64,000 nt of DNA, taken from positions 1,922,001 through 1,986,000 of the forward strand of contig NZ_JAOYOD010000001.1 in the NCBI RefSeq assembly GCF_025833875.1, written 5' to 3'. The stretch is from Reichenbachiella ulvae. GTDB taxonomy: Bacteria; Bacteroidota; Bacteroidia; Cytophagales; Cyclobacteriaceae. This document shows, one piece after another, positions 12,001 through 20,200 of this stretch; positions within the stretch are counted from its first letter, which is position 1, and every line of letters starts with the position of its first letter. The notes under the pieces are model-generated. The model did no database searches and was not told the DNA's origin. It saw nothing but the letters and a program-made list of their open reading frames with translations. The translations under genes and the position numbers were made by a program.

Positions 12001-14713
12001 TATCAAAAGTGCTACTCGTATATGGACCACCTACTATATTGGTTGCTGCTGCTGCGGTCAACTGTAGGGTACTTCCTGTAGCTGTGTGTATAATGTCAAA
12101 GGTCGCTACTCCTGAAATTGGAGTGACTGTCTGTGGTGTGGAATTCAGTGTGCCTGTGGATGTGATACTCAAATCTCCTGATACTGCAGTATTATCCGTA
12201 TCTACGTTCCCATTTGCATCTACTATAGATACCGCTACGCTGGGACTCATGCTTGCATATTGGGTAGCACTGCTTGCGTCCTGACTAAATTCAAGAGCTG
12301 TTGCTGTCACTTCAATCTGGTTCTCAGTACTTGTGTTTGTATCAACCAAATCTGATCCCCCAACAAAAGTGGCATCCATTCCTGATCCAGATCCTGATAC
12401 AACTATCGTACTTACATCTAGAGTTACTTCTAAGGACTGATTGTCTACTACTGTCCCGTCTGTAACCAAAGTCACATAGATACTAAAATCTACCGTACCT
12501 TCATCAGTGGCAGTCAAGGTCAGAGAACTAAATGAAATACTTCCTGCTGTCAAAGTCCCTTCTGCCAATTCACTCCCGGCTGAATATAGCGCTACCTTAT
12601 TGATGTTGTCTGGATTAGATATCGAGATATCAAAATCTGTAATAATTGTCCCTATTCCATCAGAATCTGTGTTATCTGCTCCACCATCGCGTAAGGTAAA
12701 TCGAGCGATTTCCAATTCATCACCCGTACTTGACAAATCTATATCTGTCGCATCATAGGTCGTCGGATCAAAATCCGATTGCTTTGTTAAGCTTGCCACT
12801 ACGATGTCTGACTCACTATCTGGGGCGGTAATATCAAAAGTGCTACTCGTATATGGACCACCTACTATATTGGTTGCTGCTGCTGCGGTCAACTGTAGGG
12901 TACTTCCTGTAGCTGTGTGTATAATGTCAAAGGTCGCTACTCCTGAAATTGGAGTGACTGTCTGTGGTGTGGAATTCAGTGTGCCTGTGGATGTGATACT
13001 CAAATCTCCTGATACTGCAGTATTATCCGTATCTACGTTCCCATTTGCATCTACTATAGATACCGCTACGCTGGGACTCATGCTTGCATATTGGGTAGCA
13101 CTGCTTGCGTCCTGACTAAATTCAAGAGCTGTTGCTGTCACTTCAATCTGGTTCTCAGTACTTGTGTTTGTATCAACCAAATCTGATCCCCCAACAAAAG
13201 TGGCATCCATTCCTGATCCAGATCCTGATACAACTATCGTACTTACATCTAGAGTTACTTCTAAGGACTGATTGTCTACTACTGTCCCGTCTGTAACCAA
13301 AGTCACATAGATACTAAAATCTACCGTACCTTCATCAGTGGCAGTCAAGGTCAGAGAACTAAATGAAATACTTCCTGCTGTCAAAGTCCCTTCTGCCAAT
13401 TCACTCCCGGCTGAATATAGCGCTACCTTATTGATGTTGTCTGGATTAGATATCGAGATATCAAAATCTGTAATAATTGTCCCTATTCCATCAGAATCTG
13501 TGTTATCTGCTCCACCATCGCGTAAGGTAAATCGAGCGATTTCCAATTCATCACCTGTACTTGACAAATCTATATCTGTCGCATCATAGGTCGTCGGATC
13601 AAAATCCGATTGCTTTGTTAAGCTTGCCACTACGATGTCTGACTCACTATCTGGGGCGGTAATATCAAAAGTGCTACTCGTATATGGACCACCTACTATA
13701 TTGGTTGCTGCTGCTGCGGTCAACTGTAGGGTACTTCCTGTAGCTGTGTGTATAATGTCAAAGGTCGATACTCCTGAAATTGGAGTGACTGTCTGTGGTG
13801 TGGAATTCAGTGTGCCTGTGGATGTGATACTCAAATCTCCTGATACTGCAGTATTATCCGTATCTACGTTCCCATTTGCATCTACTATAGATACCGCTAC
13901 GCTGGGTGACATAGAAACATTCGGAGGGGCATTCGATACATCTTGACTAAAACTCAAAGCTGAAGCCACTACTTCAATTTGATTTTCTGTACTGGAATTC
14001 GAATCTACTAAATCAGCTCCTCCCAAGAATGCTGCACTTAAGTTTGTACCAGTACCAGATGCTGTTACAGTACTGACATCTACAGTAACTTCTAAAGACT
14101 GATTATCCACAACTGTACCATCAGTAATCAAGGTAACATAAATACTAAAATCCACACTCCCATCGTCAGGAGCAGTCAGTGTTAAAGTATTAAATGAAAT
14201 AATTCCACTGGATAAAGTCCCTTCTGCCAATTCACTCCCGGCTGAATATAGCGCTACCTTATTGATGTTGTCTGGATTAGATATCGAGATATCAAAATCT
14301 GTAATGATTGTCCCCAATCCATCTGCATCTGGAGCTGTAGAACCGCCATCTCTTATAGTAAATCGAGCGATTTCCAATTCATCACCAGTACTTGACAAAT
14401 CTATATCTGTCGCAACAAAAGAAGTTGGATCAAAATCTGATTCCTTTAAAAAACTGGCTACTACTATATCAGAGTCTTGAGCAAAACCAATAAATCCAAC
14501 CGAACATAAAAAAACAACAAGCAAAAACTGTTTCATAAAACCATAGCTATTTTTTCCGAAGATGCGATCATTAGACTTACTCATTGTCATTTCGTCTTTA
14601 TCCATTAAATCAAAAGGTGAATTGTCACTCAGTCTAGATTTGTCAGTTTCTCCCATCTTCTTTCTTATCATTTCAATATCCTTGCTGGCAGATATATGAT
14701 TAATTCCTTCCAT
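1..14713 (-). CDS. Giant secreted adhesin-like protein, C-terminus beyond window
   Basis: One minus-strand frame runs from 14713 past the left edge, about 4,904 codons visible. The frame of the proposed start matches the frame read at positions 2-130, and the repeats inside are multiples of three. A signal peptide (MKQFLLVVFLCSVGFIGFAQ) begins at an internal ATG at 14536. The open frame extends 59 codons further upstream to an ATG only 25 bp after the preceding stop, so I use 14713 but 14536 is a real alternative. Going toward the C-terminus: a divergent repeat unit, three near-identical 277-residue units (13906-11472), Ig-like sheet domains (about 10150-8450), then about a dozen or more 110-130-residue PKD-like domains (about 7660-1640), many with a CYED/CFDD motif, a GCxNS motif and a VNPLP linker. 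The architecture suggests a T9SS-exported surface adhesin of the SprB kind, but the sorting tail lies outside the window. Last gene of a six-gene run. Confidence 0.85.
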   Translation of the reverse strand, partial: MEGINHISASKDIEMIRKKMGETDKSRLSDNSPFDLMDKDEMTMSKSNDRIFGKNSYGFMKQFLLVVFLCSVGFIGFAQDSDIVVASFLKESDFDPTSFVATDIDLSSTGDELEIARFTIRDGGSTAPDADGLGTIITDFDISISNPDNINKVALYSAGSELAEGTLSSGIISFNTLTLTAPDDGSVDFSIYVTLITDGTVVDNQSLEVTVDVSTVTASGTGTNLSAAFLGGADLVDSNSSTENQIEVVASALSFSQDVSNAPPNVSMSPSVAVSIVDANGNVDTDNTAVSGDLSITSTGTLNSTPQTVTPISGVSTFDIIHTATGSTLQLTAAAATNIVGGPYTSSTFDITAPDSESDIVVASLTKQSDFDPTTYDATDIDLSSTGDELEIARFTLRDGGADNTDSDGIGTIITDFDISISNPDNINKVALYSAGSELAEGTLTAGSISFSSLTLTATDEGTVDFSIYVTLVTDGTVVDNQSLEVTLDVSTIVVSGSGSGMDATFVGGSDLVDTNTSTENQIEVTATALEFSQDASSATQYASMSPSVAVSIVDANGNVDTDNTAVSGDLSITSTGTLNSTPQTVTPISGVATFDIIHTATGSTLQLTAAAATNIVGGPYTSSTFDITAPDSESDIVVASLTKQSDFDPTTYDATDIDLSSTGDELEIARFTLRDGGADNTDSDGIGTIITDFDISISNPDNINKVALYSAGSELAEGTLTAGSISFSSLTLTATDEGTVDFSIYVTLVTDGTVVDNQSLEVTLDVSTIVVSGSGSGMDATFVGGSDLVDTNTSTENQIEVTATALEFSQDASSATQYASMSPSVAVSIVDANGNVDTDNTAVSGDLSITSTGTLNSTPQTVTPISGVATFDIIHTATGSTLQLTAAAATNIVGGPYTSSTFDITAPDSESDIVVASLTKQSDFDPTTYDATDIDLSSTGDELEIARFTLRDGGADNTDSDGIGTIITDFDISISNPDNINKVALYSAGSELAEGTLTAGSISFSSLTLTATDEGTVDFSIYVTLVTDGTVVDNQSLEVTLDVSTIVVSGSGSGMDATFVGGSDLVDTNTSTENQIEVTASDIVFTDINGGDPQDAATFSVFTATDFSLELQAQDALGNVDVDFAETVDLIASTKPGGSSLSTTDGIGLTTVAFTDGVINWTALEASKGGNWRLQATSSISGYSDQTIQFSALDASSDVVEDADFPYPEKIDYTQYTETDINGDGTGDIVLARFTVRDGGQYDNVAMESDSDTDPTTITSFEITVTNHENIDQIALYTFDASLNFAAGVELGEFDVATEGSNVFNFDLSKSVLNGLLGINKDFDIADNDSVRFEVRASFNSVVTDNDIISIAVTGVTNGGGSNFTPGGVPSSGDYAGISPATNGLSGEDNLIEVLGDRLIFSSGNPEAAGPFERETEDIVFTIQAQDANGSVDLDETSSLSLSGPSGLSLTSATLTAGEVEVTLNINDENENAVLTVADADGTTGSESGSNSLGTSAVANDIDVYDTTAPYVLSGATDVVPTIGSTMDPLTDVIQIQFSEEVSGVAGKQIGVYSTSPFQYITVDADDISRVSCDANGLVSITLPTVPTGGRSYTVNVDDGAFSDLPNNTSAVSAGELSYVSDFTGTAWTFNTVDALVLISVDVVSSTEFTLNFNKAVDLVAADATEFTITDAEGTDFSPAAANDLTDNVTGDVELELTGFDLSSAVGDLVFDFTPSTTAIEDDATNTLSVASFSGVKINYDQSAPQITSAALGGSPTTEIIVTFDDVVQSNETNPTDFTIVDGEGTGFTVVSQVDDTGFDTDILITTSGDLSTAVGDLTVTYTNSNNEIADYGGNSAPTGSVVIDNDSSNPTVTLTRNAPSAAEGTVSQTTASSVSFDVLFNEKINNAEFSLADISIQLSGATINGIGSNNLTADNAVFSGSIILTPDVSGTEYTVTVNNVAGDGTLGITLIGSGIPDFGGNFLNGGTNEVSATFGIDNSSPIVSSIIRTGAAAERTNATSVNFTVTFNKDVTNVSADGSDFEIAGSATTGAISVTPNSAQEYIVNITGVGGDGLLDLNFAAGQDIDDLGGNDFDGTSISSEETYTIDNTAPSFDTETGVAEDANIELTFNSDETGTLYYVAILDGAAAPNATQLKAGTDGADAPAAANGSINVDNIGNDFVVDLTLSAKSTYDIYYLIEDETLLNQSSIFSFLNVQTGGVSITSPVWTNLCLDGIAEVGNTGTVDLVITERIANDIKAGSAVNYLIKLPANFEFNTSVGSLTSSGTQITGTSVSYPANDILQLEFTASSASLSELNTLTVSGLEVKAKTSGTSTTTFTRFGGTANIYGANIGDPAFVLGSVASKARPSAPSISLAGTGDVTNGQFRIDLSGTFDLTASGAGGTFDWTYLDGSAAQSNTATVDETGWNTTGSFPNTFSNSNSALYTVQVQETDGDGCISDVSDVDIAVFGITLNPNTTAFTDDDDTGTLISADFPSGAHSGNYDGPGLVNEDIGVADASLATVRFRPSAAGISNNHVVSYTLTRNSDGEEFEVSRTFSVSDADETLFANVFSQYFCESSAYINNTMNVDPNPSTEPTGVYFYELEAFNSGATEIIINDPLTPPASWAGSATNPASADWSVANWSFDPTVSGPGTFRIVRYFVKDGATLPESEKNPLGNTEFIVYDLPTIDLENNLADDFCVDAADETLDAVITHGGNSANIGFTQYRIVKETTPGSGTFNEANYVTVSNTSLDFSAIADGSISASLAMSGTSSSYQIQVSSSAAQDPGDNSVNLGCTNTATAVISIYAVPAKPDLDIATMGVGYEPTTNDYVLEYCDPDDLEVFSVSGQNATTKVRWYEDDGFGGLGNLVHEEAGTASGLSTSVFDLFGTINPAVGTHVFHFTQTHYTDVTGFDGCESDFSTVTVEVYSTPANPVLDVSATGAEVVSGVYTFEYCQGAISDIVISSPSVTAGSDFYDWYDSDGVNVIDGLGIDVGGDGASDGASEGIFAAAGNTTITGTEFFSYFGESPTSPTAGTYTLYFAKRENKNTNGTFDGCSSSLQQIDVVIYDYPVAPVLSTALSDLNACSGEVDLNSRIASTDEISTPQTNNVRYSWYDASTGGASIANADGSDVTYGDVVPSLTADQGTAPTDGASGFYELTATYSATAYLSQTTNLLGSSRLTTDFGGCESSVRTAVDITIYPLESAPVVLGPSDVGTYTGGTNEVLNYEAGVLSASNTFDASTSFTVDATYEQNFNWFISNSSGDKFSQISVVATRDASAAANELGLTGIPSDVQSYFLVNQTTSIEISGDFDGCQSDFTTLQINTWDKPSEPTEINGDTELYYCYGDAVQPIQVVNNSSDNSEPNLKYVWYRSETDALNRTNALTSTNLTGAEGEYINPIDLLTDETRSDGGTNMSGTPEVGSYTFYVTVNKDSGVTGSDENFPGGESDPLELTILIRSIPETPTLVNGTPTICDGATIPTFQVLNSAGERFTWVFDANSNNTNDDTPLVDELFQSNFTPSNTGAGVYTYFVTQVTDKGVSGSSFAGCESTALSFDYTINDIPAPPTIDGNNGNNVYEYCADATISSLTIANETDYNGTATFNWYSSSSSTGLISTSQSTDGSEILATDHPLFPTVDRNTDQTINYYVTVEEDGCESSEFAANNNTNVTVTIFPIPDLTIEYATAAGGNSIGANADGTEICYDEASFSLQAKVDGVNSTGGSFAMYASNADALSATSAVTGGFTDNGNGTASFDPAAVAVAVGETREGSATTVYVRYNYTDGTTSCGDYIIYDITINPQPSLDISYDGTFYDDDAASAEANSFAVCYEEGSITLQGVQEGAFAFAGSWSVSTGNSALSTTSGGSVSFDLQVAAANAGTTEEGVSTDHVVTYTFNDANSCQNSVSITITVNPRPTLDIVYDTDASIDGTALCYDNGLETLTGIQEGIDAISTDGTITWSVNTGGFTNVGSTVDFTPSTAAISAGESEEGLPSTHNITFGFTESGTGCSNTITSTVTVNPLPTVDVVFNGDYANYSNGANLADAELCYEDASFSVRGKETSGSATSSVDASIDNGSIYWFIKSGTVETNLGTANTATINLKESINNAGTDSLGIPTDHIVTFLYTDDGDGRTGCSNSITKTITINPLPKLDIVSGGAELEGQEFCFDDQTAVVQGTQETGAASESNATSGSWILNTGNNALTDNLNGSAVINLQTAMTNSGSSRTDNITNHQLTFSYTDVNGCDNQVTRNFVVNPQPVLSIVYDHDLDGGTSEIDLDGSAVCYEDVVYTFQGTHATGNATSASFATSNSTWSANTLVNGSSNGTATFSASQAAAVAGQSVATGEDTDHAITFNYTDVLGCSNSVTQTITVTQLPTLDVVFPNIESGSQSVSGEYCATTTDVEISGVVEGVSAASGIYDLESGSSGITSNGDGTAIFHPDIAHSLVGGVLEGNASDATSHIVSFTHTSSNTGCTNTIKKTVVVNPLSTLEFSSIEEPTFENVTEFVICESNEDFVVSVTAPISGDNGRFFVNGNSINLTAGNITRATFEPSRWGSEEPGSEIETLTTDGISADYTLRYEYDDQNGCTNSIEKTIVLYDQPKVSFEIDGGCVTPSVKFSANTLPESNYLESDLTYEWAWYTESDAPVPLFTTNGVQETNEGRVVRKKLQLTQDDILEEIFEAQLIATYTMPNASNTNTGCASILENGITIQDVPVTISPTISFVWDSVTVNRPTSFFVDELKLESFRIDSIGIVYSLGADTVWTDISNAGLAASEDFSPIEYVYNQPGVYDVTMTLTTRNTCRSSLQRKVQIVPSISVTPDNPYVQTFESGSFDPETDGWYAETLKDNAIAINDTTGLLALRDKSWVWKSVDFDGEGILTTDPDKPITSGPFVWSTLNDNGSNKYLGSEDSWLYSPEFDLSAMTKP
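1640..7660 (-). repeat. Array of PKD-like protein domains in the giant adhesin
   Basis: Translated in the adhesin frame, this stretch repeats a domain of about 110-130 residues (roughly 330-400 bp). The clearest copies lie between 1640 and 3750, where linker sequences similar to VNPLP recur near 1650, 2005, 2331, 2709, 3028 and 3370. These copies contain a cysteine in a CYED or CFDD motif and a second in a GCxNSIT motif just before the linker. At the DNA level the copies are diverged, unlike the 831-bp array. The paired cysteines suggest a disulfide per domain, an inference suited to an exported protein. Confidence 0.75.
11472..13906 (-). repeat. 831-bp near-perfect tandem repeat inside the giant adhesin gene
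   Basis: Three head-to-tail units begin at 11472, 12303 and 13134, with a period of exactly 831 bp (277 codons). The third is cut short at about 13906, giving 2.9 copies. Only a few single-base differences separate the copies (for example near 11532, 12435, 12724 and 13767), so identity is about 99%. A fourth, clearly divergent relative lies at 13907-14470 and another below 11472. Each unit encodes a segment starting SDIVVAS followed by one containing IVDANGNVDTDN, both looking like beta-sandwich domains. The in-frame period keeps the reading frame when copies are gained or lost. Confidence 0.95.
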
Positions 14714-14738
14714 TCTAAAATTGTAACACCTCGTAGTA

Positions 14739-16085
14739 TTACTTAAACTCCCCACGGAAATTGGTTTTAAATAGCGACATCATAGTAGTCGAACCAAAAT
14801 CCACAGTGGCACCAATTACTAACGCACCATCAGGTCTCAATAGTATAGCATTGGCTTGATCATTATCTTCACTTCCCATGATCCTGAAATTCTCAGTATC
14901 TAAAGTTCCAAATGCATCCATTCTAAACACTACTATCTCATTCTCCTTAAATTCACCACTGCTTGTAGTATAACTATCCAGTTGCCCAGCGACATAAATA
15001 GCTCCACTAGGCAGTCTAACCAAATCCATACCCCTGCTTCCATTCGCATCTATACCCATTTCAGAAACCACATCTATCTTCAATTCATCAGTTGGTCTTT
15101 TTGGTAGAGTTTGATTGATTCTCGCGAAAAAGGTCTGTTTGGCTTGCTCTGTTCCTGAAGCTCCTGTTAATAAAAGTGTCCCATTGGCCGCTACAAAATT
15201 GGTAGCTTCATCTTGATCCGTAGTTCCATAAAACTCACTGTTTAGAACTACCCCACTTTGTGAATTGAATTCTTGAATAAAAACATCACGCAGTCCGTAA
15301 CCTAGCGGGCTTCCTAATGGGATTGTACTAGTTGACAGACTGAAATATCGTCCCTCATCTTCTAACAATTTCACCCCCCTATCTTCCAATCGTAATCCTG
15401 AAATATCAATCCAGCTTGGGTTTTCGGAGGCCGTTTGCATATCCCCAGTATTAGGAATACTCATCAAAAAGATACTACTAGGATCATTAAGGTAAGTGGC
15501 GTCACTCCATGTTTCAGTACTTCCAAGGATGATGAATTCATCGTCCATCTCATTCCATAACACATCAGCCCCAGAGGTGGAAACAAATCCTCTATCTTCC
15601 AAACTAGTAGCTGGTCTATTGTCTTCATATTGATAAATCAATTGCTCATTGACAGCCCCAGATGCTACATCGATATTGAGCATAAAAATGCTAAGTGTGT
15701 CTGAAATATTGCTTGTACCAATGGCCAAAAAACTCTGGTCATTATTAATCAAACGAATCGAACTGGGTATATCCTCACTAAATGCCCTATTAGCATTACC
15801 ATGATCGTAACCATACTTCTGTTGCCAAATACCATTACCGGCCGAATCCGTTTTTACAATATAAAAATCAACATCTCCTGATTCCGTATTGTTGGTTTGT
15901 CCTAAAATGATGAACTCTGAAGATGAGGTTTGAACCATATCTATCAAATGTTCATTACCCGTACTCCCAAAATATTTAATGAATACTTCACTAGGATCTA
16001 AACTACTAGGATCCTCTTGTGCACAAGAAAAAAACAAGGCACAAAAAACTACCAAAAGGGTATATTTCCACATTTGCTTAATCAT
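14739..16085 (-). CDS. Lipoprotein, possible beta-propeller
   Basis: 448 residues. The N-terminus is a lipoprotein signal peptide ending in a lipobox-like FFSC, so the mature protein should be lipid-anchored at about Cys21. The rest is Asp/Ser/Thr-rich with recurring segments such as EFIILGQTNN, FIILGSTETW and AIYVAGQL, each followed by a strand-rich stretch. That pattern resembles the blades of a beta-propeller, but I do not recognise a named family. The start overlaps the stop of the upstream barrel gene by 8 bp, indicating translational coupling, and the giant adhesin frame follows 25 bp after its stop. An outer-membrane partner or anchor for the adhesin is an inference from position only. 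Confidence 0.8.
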   Translation of the reverse strand: MIKQMWKYTLLVVFCALFFSCAQEDPSSLDPSEVFIKYFGSTGNEHLIDMVQTSSSEFIILGQTNNTESGDVDFYIVKTDSAGNGIWQQKYGYDHGNANRAFSEDIPSSIRLINNDQSFLAIGTSNISDTLSIFMLNIDVASGAVNEQLIYQYEDNRPATSLEDRGFVSTSGADVLWNEMDDEFIILGSTETWSDATYLNDPSSIFLMSIPNTGDMQTASENPSWIDISGLRLEDRGVKLLEDEGRYFSLSTSTIPLGSPLGYGLRDVFIQEFNSQSGVVLNSEFYGTTDQDEATNFVAANGTLLLTGASGTEQAKQTFFARINQTLPKRPTDELKIDVVSEMGIDANGSRGMDLVRLPSGAIYVAGQLDSYTTSSGEFKENEIVVFRMDAFGTLDTENFRIMGSEDNDQANAILLRPDGALVIGATVDFGSTTMMSLFKTNFRGEFK

Positions 16086-17232
16086 TTCTTTGCTTTTTTC
16101 TTTTCAACTTTTCCAACTTCGAATCAGAATACTTCTTGGGGTTATAGAAGGAATGAATGAATCCAACAGATACTGCAATACTATTTAATACCTTATCATC
16201 ATCAACATGCCCAATACTCCAATTGAAATCATCTGAAGCATATCGATTTTCCCCATCTACGAAATTAGCTCCTCCCATATAGTACCCAGCCTCAATGAAC
16301 AGACTATTGGTTCTCTTAACAGTATATTTCAATCCAATTCCCCCATACAATGACCAATTGGTAGTATTTCGCATATCGTATTGAGTTAAATCCAAACCAG
16401 TCACAAACTTGGTACCCAAACCAGACCTACTTCCAGTCATACTTGAAGCCACTAAAAAATCATAAGAACCGCCAGCTGTGACATATGGAACATAATTACC
16501 TAATGGAATATTATATCGAAGCAATAGAGGTACTTTTATCCAGCTCTGGCTTTCAGACAAGGAGACTTCAAATGAACCTGTGTTGTACTCAATTTCAGGA
16601 TCATTATCCAGACCATTACTAATTAGCTGATATTCCAATTCATAATTATTAGTCACAAACTGTCCTCTCAAAATGATCTCGAGGTTTTTGATTATCATAT
16701 ATTCCAATGTAAGTCCAAATTGAGTACCAAAGGCGGTACCGAACTCTTTGGAAACCTGACTTCCGGTAGGATCGAAATCAAAACCATTATTGGCTTGATT
16801 GAAACCTCCATAGGACTGAAGAGAGCTCACTGAACTCATATTCATCCCAAGAAATCCCCCCAAACGAAAAATAGGTTTGGACCTATATTTAGAAAACAAT
16901 ATTCTTAATTCTGCAGGATCATTCGGGTCATTGTCTGGGTGCTCAGGATCTACTTGCAGCAAATGAACCACTGCATCTTCGGCATCAGGCTCATTATCCA
17001 TAAATAAATATACCAAGGCCAAAAGACGATAGGCTCTGATCTTTTCCTCTTTGGAAAAACCCTCTTTAGAAGTCAGACAGGTTCCTTCATTTAGTTTTTT
17101 GGTCACCTCATAGAGTCTTCCTGCTTCATACAGATCTTCTGCTTCACTGATTTTCTGCGTACAGTTACTCTGAGCAAAAGAGACCTGAGCCAGTCCCACC
17201 AAACATATAAGTAAGAGTAAATTTCTTTTCAA
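16078..17232 (-). CDS. PorT-like outer-membrane beta-barrel protein with helical N-terminal region
   Basis: 384 residues with a signal peptide (MKRNLLLLICLVGLAQVSFA). Residues about 25-115 are helical and TPR-like (EAEDLYEAGRLYEVTKKLNE, then YRLLALVYLFMDNEPDAEDA). From about 120 to 365 the pattern is alternating hydrophobic and polar strands with aromatic girdles (RLGGFLGMN, FGLTLEYMIIKNLEIILRGQ, SLYGGIGLKYTV), as in the PorT/OMP_b-brl_2 class of small barrels. The C-terminus is basic. It starts 19 bp after the STAND NTPase stop and overlaps the lipoprotein gene by 8 bp. The periplasmic helical part plus barrel would suit a link between a periplasmic partner and the outer membrane. Confidence 0.82.
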   Translation of the reverse strand: MKRNLLLLICLVGLAQVSFAQSNCTQKISEAEDLYEAGRLYEVTKKLNEGTCLTSKEGFSKEEKIRAYRLLALVYLFMDNEPDAEDAVVHLLQVDPEHPDNDPNDPAELRILFSKYRSKPIFRLGGFLGMNMSSVSSLQSYGGFNQANNGFDFDPTGSQVSKEFGTAFGTQFGLTLEYMIIKNLEIILRGQFVTNNYELEYQLISNGLDNDPEIEYNTGSFEVSLSESQSWIKVPLLLRYNIPLGNYVPYVTAGGSYDFLVASSMTGSRSGLGTKFVTGLDLTQYDMRNTTNWSLYGGIGLKYTVKRTNSLFIEAGYYMGGANFVDGENRYASDDFNWSIGHVDDDKVLNSIAVSVGFIHSFYNPKKYSDSKLEKLKRKKQRND

Positions 17233-17251
17233 GCTGAGTTTAGTTTAAGTA

Positions 17252-20200
17252 TTATTCGATTTCTTCTCGTTTCGGCAAGCCTTCGCAAGTGTATTCGTAT
17301 TCTATATCTTCCCCTACATAGGCATTCCAGGTTGTATTACTCAAGTTTTCGTCAACCTCCTTGAATTCACAGATTTTCTCTGCCATTTCATCCGGTTGTG
17401 TAGGCCAAAGACGAATAATGCCATTACCAGCTCCGGTCATTAGGTGCTCCCCATCGGGAGCAAATTTTACAGACCAAACCCAGCCTTTGCTACCAATGTT
17501 GTCCAGACTTTCGTGATCATCAAGGCTGATTGGTAAATCATTAGGATACTCCATAACCCACAACTTGGCAGTCCCATCTAGCGACGATGAGGCCAACAAT
17601 GAGTTATCCTTATTAAAGTCTAATTCAGTAATCGTGGCATTGTGTCCAGTCAATTTTTTGATCGTTTTGCTTTCAATCAAATCCCATAAGACTATATCTC
17701 CTCCTTCATCTCCAAAAGCCAGTTCACTTCCATCCTCGCTGAAAGTCACTGCACTTACCGATTCACCTTGCTGAACATACAAGGATGATTCCTCATAATT
17801 ATTTTGAATGTCCCAAATGAAAACGCTTCCCGATTCGCTACCGCCAGCTAGATATCTACCGTCAGGGCTTATGGCAAGAGATTTAACTCTAGAAGTCACT
17901 CTGGCAATATCAGCACTCTTATTGAAATCATATAACCTGACCACTTTATCACTCGAGGTATAGATAAAACCACTATTATCCTTTAAGAAAATTAAATCGA
18001 AGACGACTCCATTGTGATCCGAAATCTCCTTTGGTAATCCATTCTTATCCTTCAAATTGTATAAAAGAATTTGATCGATGTCTGTACCCACTGCCAACCA
18101 TTTTTCATCAGAACTGATATCAACTACACGATTCACCTGATTGTCATTTAGGAGCTCTGTACTACTTCTTGTAGCCAAATCCCACGACAATATTCTGCCA
18201 TCACTACCAGCGGTAAACATTTTCTTTCCATCCTTAGCATATCTGATCGATCTTACGGCTTCTGTATGACCTTCATAGTGATTGAATTTCGATGAATCGC
18301 CACCTGTCAAGGCCTTAGTTGCATAATAGACCCCGGCATATACATCAGGATTATAATCCTTCTTAGAATACTTCTCATCAAACTTCCAGGCCTGCCTGGC
18401 GATCAAGGCTTGCTGCTCCACATCATCGTCAATATTCTGAGACTTGATGGCCATAGAGTTGGCAATCGCCTGATAACGCAGCTCCAGAGCAGCTTGTTTC
18501 TGCTGATTGGCAATTTCTGCATTCCTATCTGCATCAATTTTAGCTAACCTAGCCTCCTCTGCACTTCTTCTTGCCTCAGCAGCACTTCTATTAGCCTCAT
18601 TTTGTGCCTCAACCGCTTTTTGTCTTTGGGTTTCAGCAATAGATCTCTGTTCTTCCGCTTTCCTTTGTTCATCTAAAGCTTTCTGAGCAGCCTCCTCCGC
18701 CCTTCTGGCTTCAATTCTCGCTTCTGCAGCTTTTTGAGTTGCCTTTAATTCCTGCTCCTCCGCCTTTTTCTGGTTTTCTTCTGCCAGTTTCAAGTTCGCA
18801 AGTGCCCTAGCACTCTGCTTATCTGCTTCTGCAGCCTGAATTTGCGCCATTACCACGAAAAAGATACAGACCAACATGGCCACACCTAAAACGACTGCCA
18901 CCAATCGCGATCTCTGAAGGGCCCTTTTTTGTAGAAGCTCTTTGTTTCTTTGCTCTGTCTCGTATGCTTTCTTACTGGTTTCGAGAAAAACCATGGTTCT
19001 CTCGAAGGCTGGGTCATATCTCTGTCCCCAGACCAAGGTGGGTTTATTTTCTTCCTCCCAGTTTAAAGCCAACTGCAAATCAGGCATTTTCCAAAGCCCA
19101 GCTCGTCCTAATTGAAACCTCTCGGCAGATTCCGCCAATTTCAAATACATTTCGGCCGAACGAGATTCTTCATCCAACCATGATTTCAATCTAGTCCAAA
19201 TCCTCATCAAGGATTCGTGAGAAATATCAATTACCGTATCCGTTTCTAACCTTACACCGTGGGGAGGCATCAGTAGGTTTCTTCCCGGTTCACGGAACTT
19301 ATCTACAACTCTACCTACTTCCTCTTCATTTACACCTGCTATCGAGGCAATTGTCCCTACCTTGGTTGGGCGTCTGATACCAGAGGATTCTGTGCCACGC
19401 TCAGTCAAAGCCTTAAACATGGATTCACAAATCTGCTGTTCGCGTTTGGATAGAGAATCAAAAGCTTCATTCGCGTGCTGAGAAAGAGCCTCACGAAGGG
19501 TACCTATGGCATTGTAATGCTTGAGGTCCATAGGCTCACCTTCCCTTTTGTGTTCTTTCCAGAACTGCCAGGTTCTCATCAACGCATGTTGAAGAATAGG
19601 CAGTTGGTCAGGGTTATCTCCTACATCATTGAGCAACTGCTGTGTCAACCGAGGTGCAATTTTACCTCCACCTACTGCCACAGGACCTTCTATTGCCAGT
19701 CGCTTCTGATCTCTCGTCATTTGAGGAATCAAATAGTGACTATCGTTGATCATCTGAGTCAGCTCTGGGAATTGTGCACAATCCCCAATAAAGTCAGAAC
19801 GCATAGTCAATGCCACATAAATCGGCGCATCGTACTGATGAACCGCCTCGAGCAATAAGTTCACAAAGGCCGAAGACTCATCCAGATCAGAGGATAAGGT
19901 TTCTAATTTTTTATATCTGAAAAGCTCTTCAAACTGGTCAACCAGGATTAGAACATTTTCATTTTCAGAAGATTTTAGTTGTTTAACAGCTTCAATCAAG
20001 CCAAGAGAACTACTACGAAGTACAGTAGAAGTAATGGTTTTTCGAATCAGCTTTTCTTCATCATCAATACTGTTATACTGCTCATCCTTGAGCAAAAGTG
20101 ACTCAGCCAGATTATCAATAGGGCCTCCACCCGGTCTTGTTACGACTATTCTCCAGTTGGATCCCGCCTGGGTCATGAACCCACCATAGAGAGTTGGGAT

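Noticed and set aside
11472..13906. The 831-bp repeat as a mobile element or duplication with inserted genes
   Set aside because: The units keep one adhesin frame, have no terminal inverted repeats and carry no independent gene.
6..14480. Many plus-strand open frames of 60-164 codons over the left 14.5 kb
   Set aside because: They fall in one consistent frame opposite the adhesin and repeat with its 831-bp array; their sequences are Ser/Val/Pro-rich shadows with no start signals.
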